NCBI RefSeq assembly: GCF_000685805.1
Contig: NZ_JMKP01000016.1
Coordinates: 1 to 63,980 of the forward strand
Direction: 5' to 3'
Source: Psychrobacter phenylpyruvicus DSM 7000 = NBRC 102152
GTDB taxonomy: Bacteria > Pseudomonadota > Gammaproteobacteria > Pseudomonadales > Moraxellaceae
Length of the DNA: 63,980 nt
Shown: piece by piece, positions 28,204-38,408 of the stretch
Numbering within the stretch: the first letter of the stretch is position 1
How the letters are laid out: every line of letters starts with the position of its first letter
Notes under the pieces: model-generated
What the model was told of the DNA's origin: nothing
The model's database searches: none
What the model saw: only the letters and a program-made list of their open reading frames with translations
Made by a program: the position numbers and the translations under genes

Positions 28204-29886
28204 ATGGAATCATTTGCTGAACTATTTGAAGCGAGTCTAGAAGAGCAGGGTCTTGATATTGAGCGTGGCTCAGTTATCAGCGGTGCTGTTGTAGCAATCG
28301 ATAGCGATTGGATTACAGTTGACACTGGTTTAAAGTCTGAGGGTGTGGTAGCTCGTGAAGAGTTCTTAGACGAAAATGGCGAGCTTGAAGTAGCAGTGGG
28401 CGATAGCGTTGATGTTGTTGTTGAAGCTGTTGACAACGGTATGGGTCAAACCTTACTGTCACGTGAAAAAGCAAAACGTGTTGAGACATGGAATGCGCTT
28501 GAGAAATTATTTGAAGGCGATGAAATTGTTAAAGGTATCATCTCAAGCAAAGTAAAAGGTGGTTTTACTGTTGATGTTGGTTCAGTACGTGCTTTCTTAC
28601 CAGGTTCATTAGTTGATGTTCGTCCAATCCGTGACACTACGCACCTTGAAGGCAAAGAACTAGAATTCAAAATTATTAAACTAGACCAGAAACGTAACAA
28701 CGTAGTTGTTAGCCGTAAAGCGGTTATGGAAGCTGAAAACTCAGCTGAGCGTGAAGAGCTACTTAATAAGCTTGAAGAAGGTATCGAAGTTGAAGGTATC
28801 GTTAAAAACCTAACTGACTACGGTGCATTCGTAGACTTAGGTGGTATCGACGGTCTACTACACATTACTGATATGGCATGGCGCCGTATTAAGCACCCAT
28901 CAGAAGTTGTTGAAGTGGGTCAAGATCTTAAAGTTAAAGTACTTAAGTTTGACCGTGAGCGCAACCGCGTAAGCCTAGGTCTAAAACAACTAGGTACAGA
29001 TCCTTGGGATAACGTAAGCGGTACTTACCCAGTAGGTAGCATCGTTAAAGCTCGCGTAACTAACCTAACTGATTATGGTTGTTTCGCTGAGATCTCTGAC
29101 GGTATCGAAGGTCTAGTACACGTTTCAGAAATGGATCACACTAACAAAAACATCCACCCATCTAAAGTAGTTCAGATTGGTGACGAAGTTGACGTTATGA
29201 TCCTAGATATCGACGAAGAACGTCGTCGTATCAGCTTAGGTATCAAGCAAACTCTACCAAACCCATGGGAAGAGTTCGATAAGAAATATGACCGTGGCGA
29301 TAAGTTAACTGGTACTATCAAGTCAATCACTGACTTCGGTATCTTTATCGGTCTTGACGGTGGTATCGACGGTCTAGTTCACCTATCTGATATCTCTTGG
29401 AACGAAGCTGGCGAAGAAGCTATCCGTAACTACAACAAAGGCGACACTGTTGAAGCTATGGTTCTATCAGTTGACGCTGAAGCGAATCGTATCAGCCTAG
29501 GTATCAAGCAGTTAAGCTCTGATCCATTCAACGAGTACCTAGTAGCTAACGACCGTGGTTCAATCGTTACTGGTACTGTTAAAGAAGTAGATGCTAAAGG
29601 TGCCGTAATCACCTTAGCTGACGAAGTTGAAGGTTACTTACGTGCCTCTGAAATCCAGCGTGACAAAGTTGAAGATGCTACTAAGCACTTGAACGAAGGC
29701 GACACTGTTGAAGCGAAAATCATCAGCGTTGATCGTAAGTCACGTGGTATTAGCTTATCAATCAAAGCTAAAGACGAAGCTGAAGAGCGTCAAGCTATTA
29801 AAGAGCTTGGTAGCACTCAAGCAGCTCCAGAAGCACAGCCAAAAACTATTGGTGACTTAATCAAAGAGCAAATGCAAGAAGACTAA
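28204..29886 (+). CDS. rpsA: 30S ribosomal protein S1
   Basis: Binds mRNA and helps load it on the ribosome. 560 residues (E. coli 557) with six S1 repeats; repeats 3-6 are recognised by the phrases [59 protein letters not shown] and [20 protein letters not shown]. Codon use shifts toward a narrow, highly expressed set (GGT, CGT, GTT, CTA) compared with neighbours. The ribosome-binding site is AAGGTAATCATA. In E. coli the leader is self-regulated; the ~190-bp leader here would be the equivalent. Confidence 0.97.
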   Translation: MESFAELFEASLEEQGLDIERGSVISGAVVAIDSDWITVDTGLKSEGVVAREEFLDENGELEVAVGDSVDVVVEAVDNGMGQTLLSREKAKRVETWNALEKLFEGDEIVKGIISSKVKGGFTVDVGSVRAFLPGSLVDVRPIRDTTHLEGKELEFKIIKLDQKRNNVVVSRKAVMEAENSAEREELLNKLEEGIEVEGIVKNLTDYGAFVDLGGIDGLLHITDMAWRRIKHPSEVVEVGQDLKVKVLKFDRERNRVSLGLKQLGTDPWDNVSGTYPVGSIVKARVTNLTDYGCFAEISDGIEGLVHVSEMDHTNKNIHPSKVVQIGDEVDVMILDIDEERRRISLGIKQTLPNPWEEFDKKYDRGDKLTGTIKSITDFGIFIGLDGGIDGLVHLSDISWNEAGEEAIRNYNKGDTVEAMVLSVDAEANRISLGIKQLSSDPFNEYLVANDRGSIVTGTVKEVDAKGAVITLADEVEGYLRASEIQRDKVEDATKHLNEGDTVEAKIISVDRKSRGISLSIKAKDEAEERQAIKELGSTQAAPEAQPKTIGDLIKEQMQED

Positions 29887-29921
29887 TCTTTGATAAATAA
29901 CTAATAGCTATAAGCTGTTAA

Positions 29922-29953
29922 AAAAAAGGAGTACCTTCGGGTACTCCTTTTTT
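29922..29953 (+). terminator. strong rpsA terminator with UUCG tetraloop
   Basis: A 14-bp perfect stem, AAAAAAGGAGTACC / GGTACTCCTTTTTT, closed by a TTCG loop. Unmistakable intrinsic terminator. Confidence 0.96.
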
Positions 29954-30150
29954 GTACTCAGTTTTTGGGAATTATTTGCTATTTTTTTATAAATTTGAAT
30001 AATAGTTCCACAGATGCCGTAACTTATGATTTAATATCAATATGCTATGAGATGTGCTAATTTGTAAAGCATAAGGTATGTCTTAGTTTTGCAGTGCTAT
30101 TTTGTAGTTCGCTAAAATAGCCATTATGATATAAGTGATGGTATTTGCTT

Positions 30151-30192
30151 ATAAGGTTGTTAGACGACTTTATAAGGTTGTTAAAGGACTAT
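30151..30192. repeat. 21-bp tandem duplication before ihfB
   Basis: Two consecutive units, each starting ATAAGGTTGTTA (30151 and 30172), lie 45-85 bp upstream of the ihfB start, in the rpsA-ihfB gap. Otherwise that gap shows no gene. Confidence 0.75.
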
Positions 30193-30234
30193 ATCTTTAA
30201 AGGTATTTCAACTAATAATTAAGGTCACAAGGAT

Positions 30235-30534
30235 ATGACAGAAGTTATAAATAAATCAGATTTAATTCAGGATGTTTCTGCGCGTTGCGACTATATCTCT
30301 GATACAGATGTCGATGAGGCAGTTAGAGAGATTATTGATCTGCTTTCTGAAAAACTAATTGAAAACAATCGCATTGAAGTTAGAGGGTTTGGAACTTTCT
30401 GTTTACATCATCGGGAGGCTAGACAGGGCCGTAATCCTAAGACAGGAGAGACGGTTATGGTGCCACAAAAATCCATTCCTCATTTTAAACCGGGCAAAGC
30501 GTTACGTGAAGGTGTTAATGATAAATGGATGTAA
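30235..30534 (+). CDS. ihfB: integration host factor beta subunit
   Basis: The beta half of the IHF DNA-bending heterodimer, used in recombination, replication and sigma-54 promoters. 99 residues (E. coli 94). The signature EVRGFGTFCLHHREARQGRN, followed by PKTGETVMVPQKSIPHFKPG, includes the DNA-intercalating beta-arm proline. The start NKSDLIQDVSARCDYIS is closer to IhfB than to HU. ribosome-binding site AAGGA. Its place after rpsA is conserved. Confidence 0.95.
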   Translation: MTEVINKSDLIQDVSARCDYISDTDVDEAVREIIDLLSEKLIENNRIEVRGFGTFCLHHREARQGRNPKTGETVMVPQKSIPHFKPGKALREGVNDKWM

Positions 30535-30592
30535 ACGTAATAGGTTTAATGATATCCTGTAACTCTTACTTTTTAAATGTTAATTACATTAG

Positions 30593-31822
30593 GTGTTTGA
30601 CTTGAAAGCTCGATTTAGACGATCATCACGCTTTACCCGTAACACTACTATTTTCTTGACTCTTATCGCCTCACTGCCATTAGTTGCTTATGCAGCTGGT
30701 GGCAGTTCCGCTGATATTGCTATCCAAACCTCTGCTTACAGTGTTCACGTTGTGCTACTGATAGCCTTCGTTGTACTGTCAGTATTTGTCTCTTTTGTCT
30801 GCTCGGTATCTGAAGCTGCGTTGTTAACTATGACGCCCTCTTATGTGGCCTCTATTGCAGAAGAGAATCCAAAAAAATCGGCGATGTTAAAAGAAGTCAA
30901 AATTGATAAAATTGACCAGTCAATTGCCGCTATTTTGACCCTAAACACAGTAGCCCATACAGTGGGCTCATTAGGGGCGGGTGCTCAGGCTACGATAGTC
31001 TTTGGTAGTCAGTGGTTTGGTGTGTTTTCGGTGGTGATGACACTGATTATATTAATTGGTTCGGAGATTATCCCCAAAACCTTGGGTACCGTGTACTGGC
31101 GTAGATTGTCTGGACCAGTTGCTTATTTTGTTAAGGGCACTATATTTTTATTATATCCGCTGATTTGGTTCTCAGAAAAGATTACTAAGCTCCTAACCCG
31201 AGGTAAGAAAGCTCACACTTTTAGTCGTAATGAATTTGCTGCTTTGGCCAGTGTGGGTGAGCAGTCGGGTCAAATAGATCCTTTAGAGTCGCGTATTATT
31301 AGAAACCTACTAGCCTTTGGGGCAATTAAGGTAGAGGATATTATGACGCCAAGATCGGTGATGCATGCCTTTGATCAGTCGATCACAGTTGCTGAACTAT
31401 TGGCAAACCGACCTAAGCTGATGTTTTCTCGCTTGCCTATCTATGATGAAGATTTGGATAAAGTCACGGGTTTTGTTTTAAAGTCAGATATTTTATTGGC
31501 AAAAGCCAATAATCACATGGACAAGCCATTAGAAAGCTATAAGCGTGAAATCACCTTCGTATTCTCTAAGATGAAGTTGTTTGACTTACTAGACTTAATG
31601 CTAAATAGCCGTATTCATATTGCTATTACAGTGGGTGAGTATGGCGAGGTTAAAGGTTTAGTAACGTTAGAGGATGTATTAGAGACGCTGCTTGGCTTAG
31701 AGATTGTGGACGAAGTGGATAGAGTAGAGGATATGCAGGCCTTAGCTCGTCAAATGATGCAGCGCCGTTCAGCACGCTTAGGTATGTTAGTCGAAAATGA
31801 TGATGACAATAATGAGCAATGA
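30593..31822 (+). CDS. CNNM/DUF21-CBS transmembrane protein, possible Mg2+/Co2+ transport or efflux factor
   Basis: 409 residues. A leading hydrophobic segment (~18-35, ending YAAG) may be a signal anchor. The CNNM (DUF21) membrane domain covers ~45-200, including CSVSEAALLTM and GSEIIPKTLG. Two CBS motifs at ~240-370 (EDIMTPRSVMHAFD and VTLEDVLETLLG) usually sense nucleotides or Mg2+. It lacks the extra C-terminal CorC_HlyC domain of many relatives. Members affect Mg2+/Co2+ homeostasis, but this one's substrate is unknown. GTG 30593 is the longest start; TTG 30602, placed behind TTAGGTG, is an equally good alternative. Confidence 0.82.
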   Translation: MFDLKARFRRSSRFTRNTTIFLTLIASLPLVAYAAGGSSADIAIQTSAYSVHVVLLIAFVVLSVFVSFVCSVSEAALLTMTPSYVASIAEENPKKSAMLKEVKIDKIDQSIAAILTLNTVAHTVGSLGAGAQATIVFGSQWFGVFSVVMTLIILIGSEIIPKTLGTVYWRRLSGPVAYFVKGTIFLLYPLIWFSEKITKLLTRGKKAHTFSRNEFAALASVGEQSGQIDPLESRIIRNLLAFGAIKVEDIMTPRSVMHAFDQSITVAELLANRPKLMFSRLPIYDEDLDKVTGFVLKSDILLAKANNHMDKPLESYKREITFVFSKMKLFDLLDLMLNSRIHIAITVGEYGEVKGLVTLEDVLETLLGLEIVDEVDRVEDMQALARQMMQRRSARLGMLVENDDDNNEQ

Positions 31823-32012
31823 TGGATGAGCAGAGATGAGTATAGATAAAACAACTCATTTTAATTTGTGACTAAATATTACAAGCCGTTAATAATCAAC
31901 TAGGATAAGCCTACTTTAAATGTAGTAGTATAGATAACATAGGCTAAGACATTTACAACAACTATAGCGATAGTCTTCAGCTTAAATTCACGAATATTAT
32001 ATTAAGGAAATT

Positions 32013-32501
32013 ATGATGAAGAGTTTATTTGGCTCTAGAAAGTCTTTAGCTGGTGCTTTAGCTCCAGTAGCTATGATTGCTGCAGTTAGCTTTGCGGCTA
32101 CTTCCGCTCAAGCAGCAATCAATGAAGCTGCTGTTCAAAATTATGCTACTCAGATGAAGCAAGCAGCCAACAGCAAAAATGTCAGTAAGGTGTCAAGCTT
32201 AGTGGTAGATGAAGCTTTGATTTCACTATCACGTCGTGGCAAAACCACTAGCTTAGATAAATCAGCTTACTTAAAGCTTCTACAAGACAGCTGGTCTAAG
32301 TCTAGTAACTACAGTTATGATATTTCGATATCTAATATAGTGATCAGTGGCGAGCAGGCCAAGGCCGATGTTAAAACGGTAGAAACTTGGGTGAAAGATG
32401 GTGAGCAGCGCACTATGAGCACCACCTCACGGGCCACACTGAAATCTGACAATAACAATGCTGTACTTTTACGAGCAGTGTCACAAGTTACTATTGAATA
32501 A
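32013..32501 (+). CDS. exported small protein, possible NTF2-like fold
   Basis: 162 residues. A classical signal peptide ends ATSAQA-AINEA (~34). The mature part (~128 residues) has an N-terminal helix with a Gln/Lys/Ser pattern and then beta strands; YATQMKQAANSKNVSKVSSL followed by a strand-rich half resembles small NTF2-like (SnoaL/DUF4440) domains. That resemblance is my judgement by pattern only. AAGGAAATT precedes the ATG, with a second ATG immediately after. A strong terminator shows it is a single-gene unit. Function unknown. Confidence 0.65.
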   Translation: MMKSLFGSRKSLAGALAPVAMIAAVSFAATSAQAAINEAAVQNYATQMKQAANSKNVSKVSSLVVDEALISLSRRGKTTSLDKSAYLKLLQDSWSKSSNYSYDISISNIVISGEQAKADVKTVETWVKDGEQRTMSTTSRATLKSDNNNAVLLRAVSQVTIE

Positions 32502-32522
32502 CACAGCCTGATTGTTCGTTTT

Positions 32523-32553
32523 GAAAAAGTTTGTAATATTTACAAACTTTTTC
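32523..32553 (+). terminator. Rho-independent terminator
   Basis: A 14-bp perfect stem, GAAAAAGTTTGTAA / TTACAAACTTTTTC, with a 3-nt loop, followed by GTTTTTT. Confidence 0.93.
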
Positions 32554-32745
32554 GTTTTTTGTATTGATGAAAATGCTGATATACTCAAGCGTTGAGAAGC
32601 TGCCCACTAGTTAAGGTTATTAGTGATACCCGTTACTATTAAAAGCTACTATACTTTGCAGCAAGAAATTTTCTATCTCTTTTGAAAGTCTACTTTATAA
32701 ATTATAAAACTGTTTATTCACTTATCACTCTGGGTTGTCATTGTC

Positions 32746-35700
32746 ATGAATTTTAGAAATACCACTATTCAATTTTGTAAGCTACCTTTAGTTATTGCTA
32801 TAGGCTCAGTTATTCTAGCTGGCTGTAACAGCACAGCACCAGTACAAGGTACACAACAGGTGATTCGTGTCCCCGTTGCACAAAATGAAGCGGTATCTAA
32901 TGTTCCTGCTACCCGAGGATATAGCACCTCTTTATTAGATGATGAAAGCTTAGCAGAGTTAGAAAACTTACTAGAAGCCACCGATATGAAAATGGTGGAA
33001 GACGATAAGCTAGCCATTCAGCAATATGGTAACTTGTGGGATAGAATGCGTGCTGGATTCCGCATGAACCAAAACTATGGTTATGGTCAGCAGCAAAGAA
33101 TTGATGCTCAGAAAAACTGGTTTATTAGCCGTCAAGAATATATCAATCGTCTAACGGCACGTGCGAGTCGTTATTTGTATCATACTGTGCGTGAAGCTGA
33201 GCGCCGTAACATTCCAACAGAGCTGGCTTTATTGCCTGTCATTGAAAGTTCTTACGACCCAACAGGAACCAGTAACGCAGCGGCTGCCGGCCTATGGCAG
33301 TTCATTCCAAGTACTGGCCGTATCTATGGTCTAACTCAAACCCCAACTTATGATGGTCGCCGCGATGTTATTGAATCGACACGTGCAGCTTATGACTTCT
33401 TAACCTCACTACACAACCAGTTCGGCAGTTGGGAGCTGGCTTTGGCGGCTTATAACGCTGGTCCAGGTCGGGTTCAAAAAGCCATTGATGCTAACCGTGC
33501 TAGAGGCTTGCCTACTGACTACTGGTCGCTTTCACTGCCTACTGAAACCATGCATTACGTACCTCGCTTCATGGCAGTGGCGCAAATTGTTAAAGATACC
33601 AATCAATACAGCATTTATTTACCGGCCATTGCCAACCGTCAGCATTTTAGAAGTGTACCAGTCAACTATGGCGTAAGTTTGATGGAGGTATCGCAGCTAA
33701 CTGGGGTGAGTTATGATGAGTTAAAAGCTCTAAACCCCTCTTTGAGCAGTGGCCGAGTAGACAGTGCAGGACCAAACCGTGTCATTATTCCTAACCAAAT
33801 TAACGTGGTAGTGGACTCTAAGCTAAGTAGTCTAAATGGCAGTGGCGGCACTATTATGGCTAGCAACACTAACAATAGCTCTCCTTATAGTATTCCTGAT
33901 TCACAATATAAGGTACTGTCAAAGTCGCCTGACGGTTTAGCAGAGTTTGCGAGTAAGGCACGTGCTCCACAACAAACCAGTAGCTATATTGCGCCAACTC
34001 CTTCATTCTCACCAGGGGTGACTATAAGTGAGCCACCTATTAGTGCCAGTGAAAAGAAAAGAATTGAGTCGGAGCTTGCGGCATCAAATACGTTGCCAAC
34101 TACTTCTGCTCAGTTGACTAAGAACGTTACCATTGTTCAAGAGCCGCCTTTATCGGCCGAAGAAAAAAGCTTTATTTCACAACAGATTCGTCAGCAGTCT
34201 CCAGAAGTGGGGGAAGTGGTCAGTTCAGTCGATGGTAATATCAAACTTGAAGCCATTCAGACTCAGCAGTCTATCTTAGAGGCGCGCGGCGAAGAGAAAA
34301 AAATCAGCTTTGATCGTCCAAGCTCTTCACAGCAGCAAACCACGCCACCAAAGCCAAGTGGTACCCGTAGCACCTATACTGTACAGCGTGGTGATACCTT
34401 GGTTAATATTGCCTCACGAGCAGGCTTAAACTGGCGTGATATTGCAGATTGGAACCAAATTAATCCTAACTCAACCTTATTGGCAGGCACCAGTTTATAT
34501 CTTTACAATGCTAAGCCAATCAAACCATTAGATACAGCGGTAGCTAAACCCGATGCCACTCAAGCTGACGCTCAACCCAATACCTATATTGTACGTCCAG
34601 GCGATACTTTAATCGGTACTGCAAATCGTGTGGGCCTAAGCGTGTCACGTTTGGCAAGTTATAATGGTCTGCCAACCAACGCCCAGTTGCGTGCAGGTCA
34701 AAAGCTGTGGTTGATCCCAGGTATGGTAAAAACCAGTGAAGCTAGCAGCTCAAGCAGCTCTTCATCAGCTTATAGTGGTAAGACCCAGTCTTATACAGTG
34801 CAACGTGGAGAAGGTCTGATAGGGCTTGCGTCACGCTTTAATATTCCAGTGACTACATTGGCAGCAATGAATGACATGAGTCCAAATGAGCAGTTATTGG
34901 TAGGGCAGCGTCTAACAGTACCGGCAGACACAACCAGCTCAAGCTCATCAAGTAGCAATAAGAGCAGCTCTTCAAGTCGCTATAGCGGTGAAACCACTCG
35001 TTATACTGTAAAATCGGGTGAGACGCTAATTGGAATTGCCAACAGAATTGGGGTTCCTCATACCCAAATTGCTGAAATCAATAACTTCTCAGCGACCACT
35101 CAATTACAACGGGGTCAAAGCATTAAGTTACCGGTCGGTAAAGATCAAGTGGCTCGTAGCTTGAATAATCAGACCATAAAATATAAGGTTCAGGCAGGGG
35201 ATTCATTAACCAACTTGGCTAACCAATACAATCTATCTGTTGCGGATCTCGCTAAGGCCAACAACCTAAGTGTCACCTCAAACTTGTTGATTGGTCAGGT
35301 TATTACCATTCCAGGTAGTGATTCAGCGGCCACGAGCAGCAGTGCAGCGAGCAGCAGTTCCTCTACCAAAAATACTCGCACCTCGAGCAGTTCTTCTAGC
35401 TCAAAAGCGAGTTATACTGGCACTTATAAAGTAAAAGCGGGAGATGGTTTAATCAACTTAGCCCGTGAGTATGGGGTGTCTACTGCAGAGTTGGCTGAGG
35501 CAAATAACATTAGTCCGACAGCAGGACTATTCGTTGGTCAAACTTTAAAAGTTCCAAGTAGCAAAGCCAACACCAGCAGCTCCTCTTCAGGATCTTCTTC
35601 TAGCTCTAACTCTAGCTCAAGTTCAGCAGCTGCAGTAACGACTAGTGGCAATTATACGGTGAAATCTGGTGATTCATTGACTCGTTTGGCCAATCAACAT

Positions 35701-35940
35701 GGTATGAGTGTTAGTCAGCTAGCCAGTGCTAATGGCTTGCAAAACAATGCTCAGCTACAGGTCGGTCAAAAAATCACTATTCCTGCCACTACCACTAGCT
35801 ATAAGGTCAAATCTGGTGATAGCTTAATTGGCTTAGCTAAGAAGTATGGTATTAGCCCAGAGAAATTGGCAGAGATGAACGGAATTAGCAGCACTGCCAT
35901 GTTACAACTGGGTCAGACTCTTAAGGTACCTGTTCAATAA
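32746..35940 (+). CDS. mltD: membrane-bound lytic murein transglycosylase D with eight LysM repeats
   Basis: Cleaves peptidoglycan glycan strands, making anhydro-muropeptides. A lipoprotein signal ends LAGC-N (~27). The SLT domain is at ~140-270, with catalytic E167 in LLPVIESSYDP and AAGLWQFIPSTGRIYG. Eight LysM carbohydrate-binding repeats begin near residues 544, 614, 683, 753, 812, 894, 970 and 1019, mostly separated by Ser-rich linkers; a degenerate LysM-like stretch may also lie at ~305-360. E. coli MltD is 452 residues with two LysM. No clear ribosome-binding site precedes the ATG. It shares a terminator with mltF. Confidence 0.95.
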   Translation: MNFRNTTIQFCKLPLVIAIGSVILAGCNSTAPVQGTQQVIRVPVAQNEAVSNVPATRGYSTSLLDDESLAELENLLEATDMKMVEDDKLAIQQYGNLWDRMRAGFRMNQNYGYGQQQRIDAQKNWFISRQEYINRLTARASRYLYHTVREAERRNIPTELALLPVIESSYDPTGTSNAAAAGLWQFIPSTGRIYGLTQTPTYDGRRDVIESTRAAYDFLTSLHNQFGSWELALAAYNAGPGRVQKAIDANRARGLPTDYWSLSLPTETMHYVPRFMAVAQIVKDTNQYSIYLPAIANRQHFRSVPVNYGVSLMEVSQLTGVSYDELKALNPSLSSGRVDSAGPNRVIIPNQINVVVDSKLSSLNGSGGTIMASNTNNSSPYSIPDSQYKVLSKSPDGLAEFASKARAPQQTSSYIAPTPSFSPGVTISEPPISASEKKRIESELAASNTLPTTSAQLTKNVTIVQEPPLSAEEKSFISQQIRQQSPEVGEVVSSVDGNIKLEAIQTQQSILEARGEEKKISFDRPSSSQQQTTPPKPSGTRSTYTVQRGDTLVNIASRAGLNWRDIADWNQINPNSTLLAGTSLYLYNAKPIKPLDTAVAKPDATQADAQPNTYIVRPGDTLIGTANRVGLSVSRLASYNGLPTNAQLRAGQKLWLIPGMVKTSEASSSSSSSSAYSGKTQSYTVQRGEGLIGLASRFNIPVTTLAAMNDMSPNEQLLVGQRLTVPADTTSSSSSSSNKSSSSSRYSGETTRYTVKSGETLIGIANRIGVPHTQIAEINNFSATTQLQRGQSIKLPVGKDQVARSLNNQTIKYKVQAGDSLTNLANQYNLSVADLAKANNLSVTSNLLIGQVITIPGSDSAATSSSAASSSSSTKNTRTSSSSSSSKASYTGTYKVKAGDGLINLAREYGVSTAELAEANNISPTAGLFVGQTLKVPSSKANTSSSSSGSSSSSNSSSSSAAAVTTSGNYTVKSGDSLTRLANQHGMSVSQLASANGLQNNAQLQVGQKITIPATTTSYKVKSGDSLIGLAKKYGISPEKLAEMNGISSTAMLQLGQTLKVPVQ

Positions 35941-36014
35941 CATAGACAGTAAGTTGCTTTTAGCAGTTAAGATATTAAGCTTTTAGCGACTACTGCTTAG
36001 TAATGCATTGTCCA

Positions 36015-36052
36015 TAAAAAAAGAGCTCAGTTTGAAACTGGGCTCTTTTTTT
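36015..36052. terminator. bidirectional terminator between mltD and mltF
   Basis: An A-run followed by AGAGCTCAGTTT pairs with AAACTGGGCTCT (one G-U) and then a T-run. It serves both converging genes. Confidence 0.9.
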
Positions 36053-36155
36053 GCTTTGTAATAGGCTAAATATAATTAGGACTAGATGCTTAGCTAAAGG
36101 GCTGGTTGCTAGGCTTGATAGCTAGCCTTAAACGGCCGGTTGAACTCCTAGAAGC

Positions 36156-37388
36156 CTAAACAGTTTGCATCTTCAAGGATTCTAAGTAGCTACGAATATT
36201 GGTTACATAGTCCATGCACTGCACATAGCGAGAGTTCTGACTGGCATGATCTGACATGTAAGCATATACATTTGACCAGCTATTTGGGTCTTTGCCGTCT
36301 TTCTCGATTTTTCGCTGAATGCTTTTTATGGCATTAGGGCCCATGTTATAAGAGGCTAAAGCAAACCATAAGCGATCTGGATTAGGCACATCTGCAAAGG
36401 TCTCTTTCATTTGCTCCAGATAACGAGCACCACCGCCAATGCTTTGATACGGGTCTACTCGGTCTGATACTCCCATAGCTTTAGCGGTATTATTGGTCAA
36501 CATCATAAGACCCCGAACCCCAGTGGGTGAGATGGCATTGGCATCCAAATGCGACTCTTGATAACCCATGGCCACTAACAGCTGCCAGTCATGATTATAG
36601 GCGCTGGCTTGCTGCTGAAATGAGGACTTATAACTGGGCAAATTAGCGGTTAAAGTCTGTTCAAAATGCTTACGGTTATAATCATCTTTTAATAAAGTTT
36701 GATCATAAAAATTGGCAATTTTGGTGGTATTAATCAACTGACCATCATCACATAAGAAGTGACTGGCTTTTATTGCCAGAGGGTCAGTGCTGCTTCTAAA
36801 GCTCCAATTGGTCTTGGGATGAAGCCCATTGGCTACTAGGGTGCTGTCAAAGCCACAGCTAATATTAATAGAGGCTACACCAGATTCTGTGCTTAGCTTG
36901 GTGCTGGCTGTGGTAAGAGCCATATCCGCTTTACCTTCACGTACAGCAGCTAATGCTTCAGCATCGGAATCATATTGTTTTACTTGTATATCAACGCCTA
37001 AATCATGAGCGTAGGTGCGAGCAATATCATAGCCAAACCCATGTTCAAAGCGATCTGTTGAAAAATAGGTACTACTTCCTTTTACCGAAGCTAGGGTTAA
37101 AGTTTGTGAGGCCATAACGGTCTCATAGGCTTCTGCTTCAGTAGTAAATAACGCTGTGGTCAAACTCTTCGCTGGCAGAGATAATAGAGCGATGCCAGAG
37201 ATTTGCGCTAGCATTTTGGTCTTAGCAAACTTCTTGTTCGCTGTAGGACGTTTGGAATTAGGTATACTGTGATATAGAGGGGTTAAAAATTGACGAGCAC
37301 TTTTGGAACTGTTTGAAGGTGTAGTAAATACATAAGAAGCGATAGTTTTATTGTCTTTGCGATTTATCCAATTCGATAGTCGTTTCAT
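36156..37388 (-). CDS. mltF: membrane-bound lytic murein transglycosylase F
   Basis: 410 residues. A basic N-terminus and hydrophobic segment (~60-80) are followed by a solute-binding-type domain (~95-200, e.g. FGYDIARTYAHDLGVDIQVKQ), which in MltF is regulatory. The SLT catalytic domain follows, with the catalytic Glu in MGYQESHLDANAISPTGVRG and LASYNMGPNAI. The start chosen is ATG 37388, 7 bases behind ACGGAG; an in-frame ATG at 37415 lies upstream of that site. The ~60-residue polar stretch before the hydrophobic segment is longer than usual, so the true start could be farther in. Confidence 0.88.
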   Translation of the reverse strand: MKRLSNWINRKDNKTIASYVFTTPSNSSKSARQFLTPLYHSIPNSKRPTANKKFAKTKMLAQISGIALLSLPAKSLTTALFTTEAEAYETVMASQTLTLASVKGSSTYFSTDRFEHGFGYDIARTYAHDLGVDIQVKQYDSDAEALAAVREGKADMALTTASTKLSTESGVASINISCGFDSTLVANGLHPKTNWSFRSSTDPLAIKASHFLCDDGQLINTTKIANFYDQTLLKDDYNRKHFEQTLTANLPSYKSSFQQQASAYNHDWQLLVAMGYQESHLDANAISPTGVRGLMMLTNNTAKAMGVSDRVDPYQSIGGGARYLEQMKETFADVPNPDRLWFALASYNMGPNAIKSIQRKIEKDGKDPNSWSNVYAYMSDHASQNSRYVQCMDYVTNIRSYLESLKMQTV

Positions 37389-38408
37389 GGATGACTCCGT
37401 TGTCCAACTATCCATACCGTGTAGAGCTTAATACACCATTGTACTAAAGTCTCTTTAAGCCACAGTCATGAGCAATATAGACGCTATATAAAGCTTGTAA
37501 CCATAAATTAGCGATAAAGCTATCTAGGGCTATTAAGCATCAATAAAGGTGGGCAAAAACACAAATAGCCATTATTATTGATCCTATAGCGTTTGATTTA
37601 TCAAAGACGATACTGGTGTGAATCTAAAACTTGTATCTTCCTTAAAAATCAAAAATATTGCTAACAAGACGAATTAAAGCACCCCTAAGCTAAATACCAT
37701 AATTAATATTGCTTTATGATAAAACCCTCTAAATAAAAATTAGCAGCTGCATTAACTTGTCAAACTGCTAACTTCATAAGTATTGGGTTTATGACCTAGT
37801 ATTGATGACATTTAAGTAAATAAATCTCTTTAGATATCATCCCCACTAGATGGATTTAAAATTTACTAAATCCGTTGTCATCTCTATTAGGTTTACTTTT
37901 AATTATTGATTTAGGCACTGACCATATAAGCTAGATTTAATTAACTTATGATCAATGCCGGCATTAATAATCACTAACTTGCTGAAACAAAGCCTCACTC
38001 AACATTTTATTTCCTGATAAGTGCTGTATTTTATAAAAAGTACTATATTTTATAAAAAGCACTTTATTTTATAAAAAGCACTTTATTTTATAAGAGCTAC
38101 TATATCAAGATTAGTGCTGAGGTTTAGTTTTATTTAAACCAGTCAAAATTCGCACTTGCGATAGTTTGTTAAATTTGGCGGTCCTATCTTAATTATATGG
38201 TGCTATTAAGGGCTAAATTCAATATTAAATCATCATTTGTTGCTAAAAAAACCAAAACTTACCAACAATTGTTGACTTAATTAGAGGGCCGCATTTAGAA
38301 AGGCGATAATTATACTAAAAAATAGTCTTTGGGTATATATTATAATTTTAATCAGATTATTTTAATTTTTTAATATAACTACAAAAACCCTTTTAGTATA
38401 AAGCTTTA
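37389..38408. other. ~1 kb region without a recognised gene
   Basis: The longest non-coding stretch of the window. It is strongly A+T-rich in both directions and has stop codons in all frames at short intervals. It contains a 4 x 19 bp tandem repeat (38027-38102). Divergent upstream regions of mltF and none of nif3 (which ends here) would need only ~150 bp. No tRNA cloverleaf, known riboswitch or terminator was recognised. It may hold a small RNA or be the remains of a lost gene. Confidence 0.55.
38027..38102. repeat. 19-bp tandem repeat, four copies
   Basis: Units start at 38027, 38046, 38065 and 38084. Units 2 and 3 are identical (TATTTTATAAAAAGCACTT); unit 1 ends GTACTA and unit 4 is more diverged (AGAGCTACTA). 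The core is TATTTTATAA. Confidence 0.93.

Noticed and set aside
37389..38408. CRISPR array or replication origin suggested by the 19-bp repeats
   Set aside because: Repeat units are directly adjacent with no spacers, there are no cas genes, and no DnaA-box cluster or dnaA/dnaN context was seen.
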